A stretch of 64,000 nucleotides of DNA, taken from positions 5,263,538-5,327,537 of the forward strand of contig NC_087084.1 of assembly GCF_026151205.1 (NCBI RefSeq), in the 5' to 3' direction. The translations under genes and the position numbers were made by a program. The stretch comes from Bolinopsis microptera (lineage: Eukaryota; Ctenophora; Tentaculata; Lobata; Bolinopsidae). The notes beneath the pieces are model-generated. The model was not told the origin of the DNA. It saw only the letters and a list, made by a program, of their open reading frames with translations, and did no database searches. The first letter of the stretch is position 1, and each line of letters opens with the position of its first letter. Positions 50,268 to 61,556 of the stretch are shown here, piece after piece.

Positions 50268-51866
50268 ATGTCCTATAACTACTCTAACTGCACCCTCTTC
50301 GGGATACAAAACAAAGCTGAAAGATACGTCTACGGAGGATGGTTCGTCTTCGCCATCATAGGCTCACTTCTCGGCGACACCACCATACTAGTTGCCTCCA
50401 TCAGATACAAAGCCTTTAAACTCCAGAAGATAGTGGTGGCTTTCATCCAACATATCGCAGTGTGTGACTTGTTCATAACCATAAGCACCACCATCCCCCA
50501 GCTGGTCTCCTTGATTAAAGATAGAAAAAGCAACAACAAGCTCATACCTATTATAAGATTCTTCATCGTATTTTATGAATACAGTGTGAGTATAAATCTT
50601 GTCAGCGCGATGACCCTTGGGAAGCTTTTCTCCCTAAAATACCCTTTTAAAGCAGGCACTTGGACCACTGCCAGAATTCACAAGTTCTGTGCTGGTATTT
50701 GGATCGCCGCCCTTTCTGTTCCGGTTCTACATATCCTCATAGACAAAGAAGACATAGTGTTCGATTGCAGAGTGTATACTTATATGCACACGTACACTTC
50801 TAGCATTTGGAAGATATTGCTCCCCATCATTTCCCTGATCGTACTGGTCACCCCAAATGTGATAATAGTCGCCTCAACAGTTCTGCTGCTGAAAGAGGCA
50901 AGAAGAGTGGTCACGGACACCCGAGAAAGTCTACGCTGGCAAGGCATCATGACGGTGGTTCTCACTGCAACAGTCACCACAATTTCCTTCTTGACACCAG
51001 CAGTCTACCTGATTGCTGAGCCGTTTATAGCTAAAGATCCCTCTGTTCCTGGACCATTCTACAAAGAGTTTTACCGGTTCTCTGCCGCTGTAATGTGCGT
51101 GAATGTTCTTGCTAACTTCTTCGTTTATAGCCTAACGGTGACCAGCTTCAGAAACTTCCTGAAGTCGAAGTTAAAGCAGGCCTTTTCTATCCAATCAAAC
51201 AAAGTCACTAAAGGTAATTCTTTAAAAGAATCTAGTTCTTTTGTCTGACAATCAGGTAATTATTTATTATTTATTAGAATAAGTAAAACTGATAAAAAAG
51301 TTATTTATCTAAACAATCAGACAACAACTTATCAGTAAAAAACAACCAGGCAGGACAGTATCCAAGGGTACAGCAAAAGGAAGGGGAAGACAGATCAACA
51401 GAACCAACTTCCCTGCCATACCACGCCAAGAAATAGGTTTGGTAGTTTAAAATAAAATCACTTTCTCGGATAGCAAGTCAGCAGTTTTATAAAAGTCTAA
51501 AAATAAATTCGATCAATTGAATCGGTAAAAATAAAAAAACTGAAATCGTTTCAGAGCGAATAAAGGAAGGAGGGAAGACAGAAGTGAAAACGCTAACAGG
51601 ACCAACAAAGGAAATCGGTAAGCGAATATAGAATCGTCTTGCTAAATAAGTAATAACTAAACGTTTTTATTGTTCTATTGAATTAAAAGATCAAACGGAA
51701 TTCCTATCACATTTATTTTTTAGATATTGTGATCGATGGACCATTGGAAGTAAAGACAACAGAACGAATAACCGTAACGATAGAAAGAGGGACAGAAAAA
51801 GGATACATGAAAGAGAATGACCAGATCGACAATCAGCCCATAGAAATCGAGGAAACGGGCATTTGA
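50268..51866 (+). CDS. 7TM receptor copy B (class A-like), intact
   Basis: Three exons, 50268-51213, 51555-51617, 51724-51866, encoding about 383 aa. ATG at 50268 gives MSYNYSNCTLFGIQNKAERY with two N-glycosylation sequons ahead of TM1. Seven hydrophobic segments follow; TM2 has HIAVCDLF, like the NLAxxDL of class A. The DRY region is replaced by GKLFSLKYPF and the NPxxY by NVLANFFVYSL, so key class A motifs are degenerate. Loop 2 has FDCRV. Exon 1 read alone ends in KESSSFV and a stop, but a phase-1 donor after NKVTK leads to exon 2 and exon 3, giving ERIKEGGKTEVKTLTGPTKE and ending QIDNQPIEIEETGI. The same tail occurs in copies A and C. Ligand unknown; a lineage-specific receptor family is likely. 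Confidence 0.82.
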
Positions 51867-52260
51867 TCGCAGAGACCTACTTCAAAGATTGGACTATGAA
51901 TGAAAAATATGGATGATTTCGCAAGATCATGTTGAAAATAATATGTCCTCATTTTTGCTTTTTTTTGATACCCCGTTTCCCCAAAATATGTACATTCTTA
52001 AACATGGTTCTCAACAGAGAACATTCATATTTGATACTGGAAATATCTGATAGAAGGAATTTTAGTTTTTTAGTTTTTATATTCTTCCTCCTACTCTGCT
52101 GATAATTGAACAATAAACAAAAAAACATTGACTGAATTTTAAATTTTCGATTACTGAATTTATAACGACTTCATTACATGCTTAATTTACAATGTTTATT
52201 TTCTGAAAATTGTTTTGAATCAATTTTAATTTATGTTCTTTGTGTAGTTAGATTATTTCC

Positions 52261-53215
52261 TGTATAAAAGCTATATTTGTTGAGCTTCATGTTTGTGTTT
52301 AAGTGTTTAGCCTTAGGTTCTTGAATTGATGTCATTATTTCAATTTTATTTGTTCTTAAACACTAAATATGGTCCTATTTCTTTCCAAAGCTACTACATA
52401 AATGTTTAAAAAAGAGCAAAAACTATATTTTGTTTAATTCTAGGCGGCGATCAGCCTGTCATTCAGCGGCACCTTTAATCTGTTTAAGAACAGAACAAGC
52501 CTGAGGTCCCCAGTACTAGTAGGAACCGACCGGAATGCAGGAATGGGCTTTTGGCTGCAGGACCGGATTTTGACCGATATCAATCTATTATCCGGTTAGC
52601 CGGATTTTGCCGGACCGGAACCGGTTGTTAGGAAGGGAAGATATAAGGCTGCCGGAACTTGCCGGAATGTTCCGGATCTTGCCGGAAAATTTAAATTAAT
52701 GCTTAATGGGCTTTTGTCATTATCAATTATGATATTAATCCTTTAAGCCATAGTTTGTAATTACACAATAAGTTCCGCATTTCTAAGAGCTATACGACCA
52801 GATCGATGATGTTTCCTGTTTAGGCCTATAGCAGTAGACATAGGTCATCATACATTTTACGGAGTTTTTATTTACTGCTATTGTTTTAATTTTATTTGGA
52901 ATGATATACATAATTATACAATGTATATTGGGAATAAAAATATATAAGTTTTGTAAGAAACTACAAGGTTTAAATAAGTAGGATGATAATCACACCTTTG
53001 TTACAGTAATGACCAGCTGGACATTTCAGCTCATCAGTCAACTCTTCTATACCCGCCGTATCGCAGAAATATCTGTGGAATTTTTGAAATTTTCAATTTA
53101 GAGTTCAAAGATTGTGGAGAGATTTTAAGGGGAACGAAAACACCATAGCTGCGCAAAGATGTGCAGATTAACAAACCGAGAAAAGTAAAAAAGGGCCGAA
53201 TAAATTCATAAGATC
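52261..53215. repeat. Segmental duplicate block R1, copy 1
   Basis: About 950 bp, nearly identical to 57281-58245. Includes a CCGG-rich part (CCGGACCGGAACCGGTTG, GCCGGAATGTTCCGG) at 52500-52690 and a cysteine-rich exon on the minus strand at its end. The first ~200 bp also occur at 45807. Confidence 0.9.
52996..53072 (-). CDS. GCC2/GCC3-like cysteine-rich exon
   Basis: Minus-strand exon encoding YFCDTAGIEELTDELKCPAG then HYCNKG, bounded by a CACAG acceptor and a GTGTGA donor. The CPAGHYC pattern fits GCC2/GCC3-type repeats of secreted or cell-surface proteins. It is duplicated at 58022-58098. Likely part of the same minus-strand gene as the exons at 53316-62572. Confidence 0.6.
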
Positions 53216-53315
53216 AGAGCCCTTGACATTACGGTAAGTTGGCTTTTTTATTATTTCTTAGTGATTATAGTTAATTTTAATTATTTATTTGTTAGTTATT
53301 TCTCCACTTACTTAC

Positions 53316-53415
53316 CCTTCAGTGCAATCGATACACTCAGCAGCCTCAGCTTGGTTCTGATAGCTGCCTGGATCACACGGTATCTCCTTGCTGCTTTTAT
53401 CTGGACATCGGTTAC
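53316..53415 (-). CDS. GCC2/GCC3-like cysteine-rich exon
   Basis: Encodes NRCPDKSSKEIPCDPGSYQN then QAEAAECIDCTEG, with acceptor CAG after 53416 and donor GTAAGTAAG. The C.PGSYQN.AEAAECIDC spacing is the standard GCC2/GCC3 module. Open and in frame. Confidence 0.65.
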
Positions 53416-53840
53416 CTGGAAATATTTGAGTTACTTTTATAATGTTTTTGGACACGAAGGGAAATACACAACGTAAGGCTTAAAATCTTCGTAAAACTAC
53501 ATCATTAGAGCCTGTAAAAACTTTTAACTTTAGTTACTTTTATTATTAGTTGAAATGGTTTGTTTTTAACTTAATAACATCAATTTACTATATAATGACA
53601 TGATAATGGCATTACGATTGTATATGGTTCAACATAAATTGACACAAGCTGGTTTTTCTTCATTAAAACTGAATTAACAACAAAGTTTCAAAAAATCCGA
53701 AACAAGTCCACACCAATTTTCAAAAGTAAAAAAGTAAGAAAGACTTAAACACAAATGAATTATATTTTATATTGAGTTTTTAAAAGTTATAATTAAATTT
53801 AATTTTATCACAATTATGTGATATATCATATATAACAAAC

Positions 53841-53893
53841 CAGCAGTGCAGTGGTGATCTAAGAAGTCACTGGTACCCTCCGGACAGAAGTAC
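53841..53893 (-). CDS. Short cysteine-rich exon
   Basis: Encodes YFCPEGTSDFLDHHCTAG between a GATACAG acceptor and a GTTTGT donor. It continues the cysteine pattern of its neighbours. Short, so confidence rests on context. Confidence 0.5.
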
Positions 53894-54079
53894 CTGTATC
53901 AAACAAATTAGACAAATTATATAATTAATGCTTTAATGAATATAACATTAAATACTAACAGTCCAGGTATTATACCTTTTTTTAATCTAGAAACGATAAT
54001 AGTGGTCATGTAATTGAAACATGCTTAATATTTCACAGCATAAATAGTTAATTAAATTATCCATTAGGTCTCACTTTTG

Positions 54080-54125
54080 GGTTTACAACCCACTAACGCG
54101 CGCGCCGAGTTTCTTCGCCGAGTTT
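54080..54125. repeat. Partial copy of the ~90-bp mini-element
   Basis: GGTTTACAACCCACTAACGC followed by GCGCGCCGAGTT resembles the start of the elements at 60420 and 18396. It sits directly next to the 5' break point of receptor remnant D. Confidence 0.5.
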
Positions 54126-54137
54126 TCTTCGCAACAG

Positions 54138-55138
54138 TCAGGTAATTATTTATTATTTATTAGAGAAAGTAAAACTGATAAAATGTTATTTATCTAAACA
54201 ATCAGACAACAACTTATCAGTAAAAAACAACCAGGCAGAACAGTATCCAGGGGTACAGCAAAAGGAAGGGGAAGACAGATCAACAGAACCAACTTCCCTG
54301 CCATACCACGCCAAGAAATAGGTTTGGTAGTTTAAAATAAAATCACTTTCTCGGATAGCAAGTCAGCAGTGTTATAGAAGTCTAAAAATAAATTCGATCA
54401 ATTGAATCGGTAAAAATAAAAAAACTGAAATCGTTTCAGAGCGAATAAAGGAAGGAGGGAATACAGAAGTGAAAACGCTAACAGGACCAACAAAGGAAAT
54501 CGGTAAGTGAATATAGAATCGTCTTGCTAAATAACTAAACGTTTTTATTGTTCTCTTGAATTAAAAGATCAAACGGAATTCCTATCACATTTATTTTTTA
54601 GATATTGTGATCGATGGACCATTGGAAGTAAAGACAACAGAACGAATAACCGTAACGATAGAAGGAGGGACAGAAAAAGGATACATGAAAGAGACTGACC
54701 AGATCGACAATCAGCCCATAGAAATCGAGGAAACGGGCATTTGATCGCAGAGACCTACTTCAAAGATTGGACTATGAATGAAAAATATGGATGATTTCGC
54801 AAGATCATGTTGAAAATAATATGTCCTCATTTCTGCTATTTTTGGATAACCCGTTTCCCCAAAATATGTACATTCTTAAACATGGTTCTCAACAGAGAAC
54901 ATTCATATTTGATACTGGAAATATCTGATAGAAGGAATTTTAGTTTTTAGTTTTTATATTCTTCCTCCTAGACTCTGCTGATAATTGAACAATAAACAAA
55001 AAAACATTGACTGAATTTCAAATTTTCGATTACTGAATTTATAACGTCTTCATTACATGCTTAATTTACAATGTTTATTTTCTGAAATTGTTTTGAATCA
55101 ATTTTAATTTATGTTCTTTGTGTATTTAGATTATTTCC
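54138..55138 (+). pseudogene. Receptor remnant D: tail exons only
   Basis: The sequence corresponds to copy B from within intron 1 onwards. The tail exons 54440-54502 and 54602-54744 are present with intact splice signals and open frames ending EIEETGI, but there is no 7TM exon upstream. Together with the R1 block at 57281 it is a duplicate of about 51245-53215, later split by the Penelope-like element. Confidence 0.85.
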
Positions 55139-55151
55139 TGTATAAAAGCTA

Positions 55152-57280
55152 GGAGAGTTAGAATTAACCCAAATATCAGGGACACGAATGACTACTCCAG
55201 GATTTAAGAAACTAAACTTTCAACACTGAAAACATTCAGATTCTTGCCAAATATATTTCGATTGTAGTCATCTCCAGTGACATTGAACCTAAAAAATGTT
55301 AAAAGGTTAGTGAAACTCAAACCGTTACAAAATTAAGAATCCGAAAAAGTTAAAAATATCATATTAAGGTTTATGGAATATAGGTAATCCAAAGGGATTG
55401 ACAGTATTAAGGCCAAAAGGTCTAAGAGAATTAAGCAAATGTATGTAGTTATTTTCTTTTACTTCAAGTGTACTGGGACTGCAATTCTCTAAAATAAAAG
55501 TTCTAAAAGTTTCATTAAAATCTGTATGTACTCCTAAACCGTGGTCAATCAAGTGAACTCCTAGTAATATCAAATGCTCTACCATCAACGATTTCATAAA
55601 ATTTGGACCTGTGTCCGTCCATCCTTTTATGCAAGCTATTAATAGTCCTACCCACATAGTTTTTCTTACAAATCGAACACTGTACAAGATAGATGATGTT
55701 ATAGGTCTTGCAACAACCAGGGGCTGATTTGATCTTTTTGCCATTTGATGTGATGGAGTCCTTATTTATGATCATTTTACAACACTTGCAGTTTCTTCTG
55801 TGACAGGGTTCAGTTTTACCATGTTTAGCACCTAAGGCAAGCTGTTTAGATGTAACGAGGCGAGATCTAAGCGTAGATCCCGTTTTCTTCACAAACTGAA
55901 ACAGTTTATTTTTTCCTTTCGGTGCTGTGGTGGAGTTTGTGGCTTGCTGACTCTCACTTTCACTAAAACTACGAGTTCGTCTCAAGTGACCTTCGTATTT
56001 CTGGACAACATTCACCAAGTCATTGTCACTTCCATAACTGGAGATGACTCTGATTGGTATGGCTGATAGCGGGGATTGTTCATTAGGCTCGACCGTACTC
56101 TTCCTGACTAACACTCTTTCCATGCCAAGGACTTTGTTAGCTATGTTGTCAGCCATTTTACTAGGGTGTCCTGATTCATGAAACGCCCGTTTGAGAATGT
56201 TAAGCTGGGTCTCTAATCTCTCCTTTGAATTGATTATCCTCCTGAGGCGTAAACACTGGGAGTATACAATTCCTGAGAATATGTGATTGGGGTGACTACT
56301 GCTGAAATGTAGGTAGGACCTGGAGTCTGTTTCTTTTACGTATAGATCAGTTTGAAGCTCTCCTTGATGGTCGAAAGTAAACTGTACATCTAGAAAACTG
56401 ACATATTCAGCTGTATTTTCTGCTTGAATTCATCTATTTCAAGGCCATCGGGAGCGATGTTTTCGTTGACCTTCTTTATCCATGCTGAAAACTGTCTGGT
56501 AGTACCTGTAAACTGACCTGCTCCGTCGTCAATGTATCTTTTAACAGATGCTACTTGGTCCATTAGTGTGGGGTTTGAGTAGACTTCCTTGTTAAGGACA
56601 TAAAACACAGCGATGTTTGCCAGTTGAACACATAGAGAACCTCCAGTAGGTACACCGTGTATTTGTTTGTACCAAGCATTCTCGAAAAAACCTATAGATG
56701 ATTTTATGCTGTGGTTCACCAAGTCAATTAGCCAAGCTTTGAAGTTCATAGACCAGTCGGGTCTTAATTGGTCCATGGCAAATTTAAGAGCTTCAATGAC
56801 AAGGGAGGGGCTGAGTGAGTCGTAAAGGCCCTTGAAGTCAAAAGTAAACGGTTTATATGTTTTCTTTTCAACTTGGGGCTTATTAGAGTTGATTTCGTCG
56901 AGCCAAATTAATGCATCTGTTGTGTCTGTAAGGAGGTCTTGGCAGAAGTCTTTTTCCAGGGGTCTTAAGTATTTCGTGGCTACAAACACATCACTCTTTT
57001 TACTGATACCTTCTTGAAGTGCTGTAATAAGTCTCACTGGCGGTTCAACTCCTGGGATAAGTTGGTCTTTCCTCAGTTTGTGCACTTTCAAGGAGGGGTA
57101 AAAGTAGCTCTTTCCCGGTTTATGGTGAGGAGCTGTACTTGGCCTGTTGGTCGGGCCTGTGCCTGCCTTATTTCTGTTGTCTGAAATACCCATCACAGAC
57201 TTTGCTTCTTCAGGTGTAATGAAGCCTATTGTCTTACCTTCGACCCAAGTATCGAAAAGTTCACCGTGGAGGGTATGGAC
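55152..57280 (-). mobile_element. Penelope-like element with GIY-YIG endonuclease, truncated
   Basis: Minus strand. The reverse transcriptase part (about 57280-56390) has KSYFYPSLKVHKLRKDQLIP, FTFDFKGLYDSL, HGVPTGGSLCVQLANIAVFY and the catalytic VKRYIDDGAG. It continues in another frame with EYVSFLDVQFTFDHQGELQT, then HRRNCKCCKMI and the GIY-YIG-type NIIYLVQCSICKKNYVGRTI, and ends LRPFGLNTVNPFGLP. Two frame breaks exist, near 56410 and near 55600. The N-terminal part is missing. Flanks TGTATAAAAGCTA at 55139-55151 and 57281-57293 are a 13-bp target duplication. Order RT then GIY-YIG is diagnostic for Penelope-like elements. Confidence 0.93.
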
Positions 57281-58245
57281 TGTATAAAAGCTATATTTGT
57301 TGAGCTTCATGTTTGTGTTTAAGTGTTTAGCCTTAGGTTCTTGAATTGATGTCATTATTTCAATTTTATTTGTTCTTAAACACTAAATATGGTCCTATTT
57401 CTTTCCAAAGCTACTACAGAAATGTTTAAAAAAGAGCAAAAAACTACAATTTGTTAGATTCTAGGCGGCGATCAGCCTGTCATTCAGTGGCACCTTTAAT
57501 CTGTTTAAGAACAGAACAAGCCTGAGGTCCCCAGTCCTAGTAGGAACCGACCGGAACGCAGGAATGGGCTATTGGCTGCAGGACCGGATTTTGACGGATA
57601 TCAATCTATTATCCAGTTAGCCGGATTTTGCCGGACCGGAACCGGTTGTTAAGAAGGGAAGATATAAGGCTGCCAGAACTTGCCAGAATGTTCCGGATCT
57701 TGCCGGAAAATTTAAATTAATGCTTAATGGGCTTTTGTCATTATCAATTATGATATTAATCCTTTAAGCCATAGTTTGTAATTACACAATAAGTTCCGCA
57801 TTTCTAAGAGCTATACGACCAGACCGATGATGTTTCCTGTTTAGGCCTAGTATAGCAGTAGACATAGGTCATCATAAATTTTACTGAGTTTTTATTTATA
57901 CTGCTGTTGTTTTAATTTTATTTGGAATGATATACATAATTATACAATGTATATTGGGAACAAAAATATATAAGTTTTGTAAGAAACTACAAGGATTAAA
58001 TAAGTAGGATGATAATCACACTTTTGTTACAGTAATGACCAGCAGGACATTTCAGCTCATCAGTCAACTCTTCTATACCCGCCGTATCGCAGAAATATCT
58101 GTGGAATTTTTGAAATTTTCAATTTAGAGTTCAAAGATTGTGGAGACATTTTAAGGGGAACGAAAACACCATAGCTGCGCAAAGATGTGCAGATTAACAA
58201 ACCGAGAAAAGTAAAAAAGGGCCGAATAAATTCATAAGATCATAA
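57281..58245. repeat. Segmental duplicate block R1, copy 2
   Basis: Near-identical to 52261-53215, including the CCGG-rich part (57540-57710) and the cysteine-rich exon. Small differences such as TATAGCAGTAG indels separate the two. Confidence 0.9.
58022..58098 (-). CDS. GCC2/GCC3-like cysteine-rich exon, duplicate
   Basis: Duplicate of 52996-53072, encoding the same YFCDTAGIEELTDELKCPAG HYCNK. The donor site is altered (AAAAGTGTGA instead of AAAGGTGTGA), which moves the junction by a base. Confidence 0.5.
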
Positions 58246-58400
58246 TTAGAATATTTGCATTTTTGATATTAAATTGTGATTGTGAACAGTAGATCAGTGT
58301 ACATGGTTTCTGAATAAACCAGGTTGAATTGGAAACTGAATTTGAGTAGTTCTTAGTGCTAATTTTGGACACCAATGATTATATCGCGATTCAGGATATA

Positions 58401-58586
58401 CAGGGGGGGGGGGGGGGGCAAAGTCAGTATCCATACGTTGGGTCTTATATCGCCGCCGTGTTTTATATTTGAGAGTTGTTGCTTTGCAGATGGCATACTG
58501 TACCTACTTGGATTCCGAATATGAAAATTCGAATCCAACGCATGAGTACTGGCTTTTTGCCCCCCCCCCCCCCCCCCCCCCCGTCG
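58401..58586. mobile_element. Short element bounded by a G-run and a C-run
   Basis: Relative to receptor A and B flanks, about 185 bp is inserted between GGATATA and AGGTGATTACTTCC. Left end CA(G)16CAAAGTCAGTA and right end TACTGGCTTTTTGC(C)22 are inverted repeats; CCATACGTTGG and CCAACGCATGAG extend them. No open frame. Confidence 0.65.
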
Positions 58587-58789
58587 TTAGGTGATTACTT
58601 CCTCGGCTACCGAATGGTGGTATTCATCTTTAACGCGATATTTCCAGTTCATTTGAAAACAATGTATCAAAAGTACATCATTCTCTGAAGCTGTTCTCGT
58701 TGCCGTATTTTGGTCGTATTATAGAGTATAATGGCCGTATAGGTCACTATAATAGAGACTATAGCTAATTGCCTAAATTCCCCTTTTTA

Positions 58790-60363
58790 ATGTCTTTTAA
58801 CTACTCTAACTGCACCCTCTTCGGCATACAAAGCAAAGCTGAAAGATACGCCTACGGAGGATGGAGCGTAATCATCATCATATGCTCACTTCTCGGCGAC
58901 ACCACCATACTAGTTGCCTCCATTAGATACAAAGCCTTTAAACTCCAGAAGATAGTGGTGGCTTTTATCCAACATATCGCAGTGTGTGATTTGCTATTTA
59001 CCATAAGCACCAACATCCCCCAGCTGGTAATGGTCTCCTTGATTAAAGATAGTAAAAGCAACAACAGGCTCCTACCTATTATATGCTTCTTCTTCATATC
59101 TTATGTATACAGTTTGAGTATAAATCTTGTCAGCGGGATGACCCTAGGGAAGCTTCTCACCCTAAAATATCCTTTTAAAGCACGCACTTGGACCACTGCC
59201 AGAATTCACAAGTTCTGTGCTGGTATTTGGATCGCCGTCCTTTCTGTTCCGGTTCTATGTACCCTCATAGACAAAGAAGACATATTGTTCGATTGCAGAG
59301 TGTATACTTACACGCATACTCACACTTCTAGCATCTGGAAGATATTGCTCCCCGTTTATTCCCTGGTCGTACTGGTCACCCCAAATGTGATAATAGTCGC
59401 CTCAACAGTTCTGCTGCTGAAAGAGGCAAGAAGAGCGGTCACGGACACCCGAAAAAGTCTACGCTGGCAAGGCATCATGACGGTGGTTCTCACTGCAACA
59501 GTCAACACAATTTCCTTCTTGCCACTAGCAGTCTACCTGATTGCTGAACCGTTTGTAGCTAAAGATCCTTCTTTTCCTGGACCATTCTACAAAGAGTTTG
59601 GCCGGTGGTCTACCGCTGGCATAGGCCTGAATGTTCTTGCTAACATCTTCATTTATAGCCTAACGGTGAACAGCTTCAAAAATTTCCTGAAGTCGAAGTT
59701 TAAGCAGGCCTTTTTTATCCAATCCAACAAAGGTAATTCTTTAAAATAATCTAGTTCTTTTGTCTGACAGTCAGGTAATTATTATTATTTATTAGAATAA
59801 GTAAAACTGATAAAAAAGTTATTTATCTAAACAATCAGACAACAACTTATCAAGTATCAGTAAAAATCAACCAGGCAGGACAGTATCCAAGTGTACAGCA
59901 AAAGGAAGGGGAAGACACTCAACACAGATCAACAGAACCAACTTCCCTGCCATACCACGCCAAGAAATGGGTTTGGTACTTTAAAATAAAATCACTTTTT
60001 CGGATAGCAAGTCAGCAGTTTTATAGAAGTCTAAAAATAAATTCGATCAATTGAATCGGTAAAAATAAAAAAACTGAAATCGTTTCAGAGCGAATAAAGG
60101 AAGGAGGGAAGACAAAAGTGAAAATCGGTAAGTGAATATAGAATCGTCTTGCTAAATAACTGAACGTTTTTATTGTTCTATTGAATTAAAAGATCAAACG
60201 GAATTCCTATCATATTTATTTTTTAGATATTGTGAACGATGGACCATTGGAAGTAAAGACAACAGAACGAATAATGATAGAAGGATGGACAGAAAAAGGA
60301 TACATGAAAGAGAATGACCAGATCGACAATCAGCCCATAGAAATCGAGGAAACGGGGATTTGA
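58790..60363 (+). CDS. 7TM receptor copy C (class A-like), intact
   Basis: Exons 58790-59732, 60089-60127 and 60227-60363, about 372 aa, in frame to TGA. Start MSFNYSNCTLFGIQSKAERY. More diverged than A and B: TM2 has HIAVCDLLFTI, TM3 starts IICFFFISYVYS (Cys where A and B have Arg), the DRY position is GKLLTLKYPF and TM7 is NVLANIFIYSLTV. The tail is shorter: exon 2 lacks 24 bp in frame and reads ERIKEGGKTKVKI, and exon 3 lacks six bases, but ends EIEETGI like the others. Upstream flank and introns are homologous to copies A and B. Confidence 0.82.
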
Positions 60364-60419
60364 TCGCAGAGACCTACTGCAAAGATTGGACTATGAATGA
60401 AAAATATGGATGTTTTCGC

Positions 60420-60508
60420 TTGTAGGTCTACAACCTACCAGGACGCGCGCCGAGTTGGACTCGTCGACGGTCCTGTGGAACAGATATTTTACGAGTATCA
60501 CCCGTTAA
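60420..60508 (+). mobile_element. 89-bp mini-element with 8-bp target duplication, copy 2
   Basis: Inserted 56 bp after the stop of receptor C. It runs TTGTAGGTCTACAACCTACC ... ATCACCCGTTAA between two copies of GTTTTCGC (60412-60419 and 60509-60516). Copies A and B lack it and have one GATTTCGC there, so the empty site is visible. Confidence 0.85.
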
Positions 60509-61023
60509 GTTTTCGCAAGCTCACGTTGAAAATAATGTCCTCATTTTTTCTATTTTGGATAACCCGTTTTCCCCAAAATACATTCTTAATCAAACATGGC
60601 TCTCAACAGACAACATTCATATTTGATACTGGAAATATCTGATTGGAGGAATTTTAGTTTTTTAGTTTTTATATTCTTCCTCCTACTCTGCTGATGATTG
60701 AACAATAAGCAAAAAACATTGACTGAATTTTAAACTTATTCGATTACCATGAATTTATAACGTCATTACATGCTTAATTTGCAATGTTTATTTTCCAAAA
60801 ATTGTTTTGAATGCATTTTAATTTGAACTAAACTTAAATGATTTCCTTATTTTAATCCATCCAAATGAACAACAACAAATGCACGCTAGAATGCATCGCA
60901 TTAGGAAAACATCCAGTCAAAACAACCATCCGATCTTTAACAACAATCCAGACTCAAATTATAACAATAGCGTTAAAACTCACTTCAAAATTAAATTTAA
61001 ATAACAATTAAGTTGACACTCAC

Positions 61024-61218
61024 GGGGGCTGTCATGTTGGTCACCAGGACACCACTTCCCAGCCGGACACCGTCCGCCCTGTTCAGAACAGGTAGGGTTA
61101 CTCCGTGTAGCACGTTTAGTACATCTATCGTTAGCAGCACCCTCCACCTCTGACTCAGACTGGGCGGTGTTGCTGTGTAAGCACCTCCCGCACAGTAGTA
61201 ACCGGCCGAACATTTCAC
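61024..61218 (-). pseudogene. GCC2/GCC3-like cysteine-rich exon with a frame break
   Basis: Starts KCSAGYYCAGGAYTAT in one frame and continues in the next with AQSESEVEGAANDRCTKRA and GGRCPAGKWCPGDQHDSP. Both halves fit the cysteine-rich family, but they are one base out of register near 61165. Acceptor CCCAG at 61219 and donor GTGAG at 61023 look sound. Confidence 0.55.
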
Positions 61219-61438
61219 CTGGGCCGATTAGATAGCATGCATGAGCAGATCTATTAATTATTTATGATTGGGATGGTAGTTTGAAATATATTAATCAGTG
61301 TTGGTCAGATTTAATTTTTCTGTAGAAAAAAAAAACTTCTACACAAGAGCAACATGAACATCAGCTATTTCTAACTCTCATGGACCACCCTTGTCAAATA
61401 AACACTTACCAAAATAAGAACCAGTAAATAAAACTCAC

Positions 61439-61556
61439 AGTGGTCATAGTTGTATGGAGCTCCGGACAGTCGTACCCCTCTTTACAAGGTTGGCAGGTAT
61501 CAGGGGTGGAAGCACCTACAGCAGCACTGTAGGTACCGGCTGAGCACGGTGTTTGA
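61439..61556 (-). CDS. GCC2/GCC3-like cysteine-rich exon
   Basis: Encodes QTPCSAGTYSAAVGASTPDT then CQPCKEGYDCPELHTTMTT, a textbook GCC2/GCC3 repeat (C.AGTYS ... C.PC..GY.C). Acceptor TTTACAG and donor GTGAGT are good, and the phase-0 3' end fits the next exon downstream on the minus strand (61218). Confidence 0.7.
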
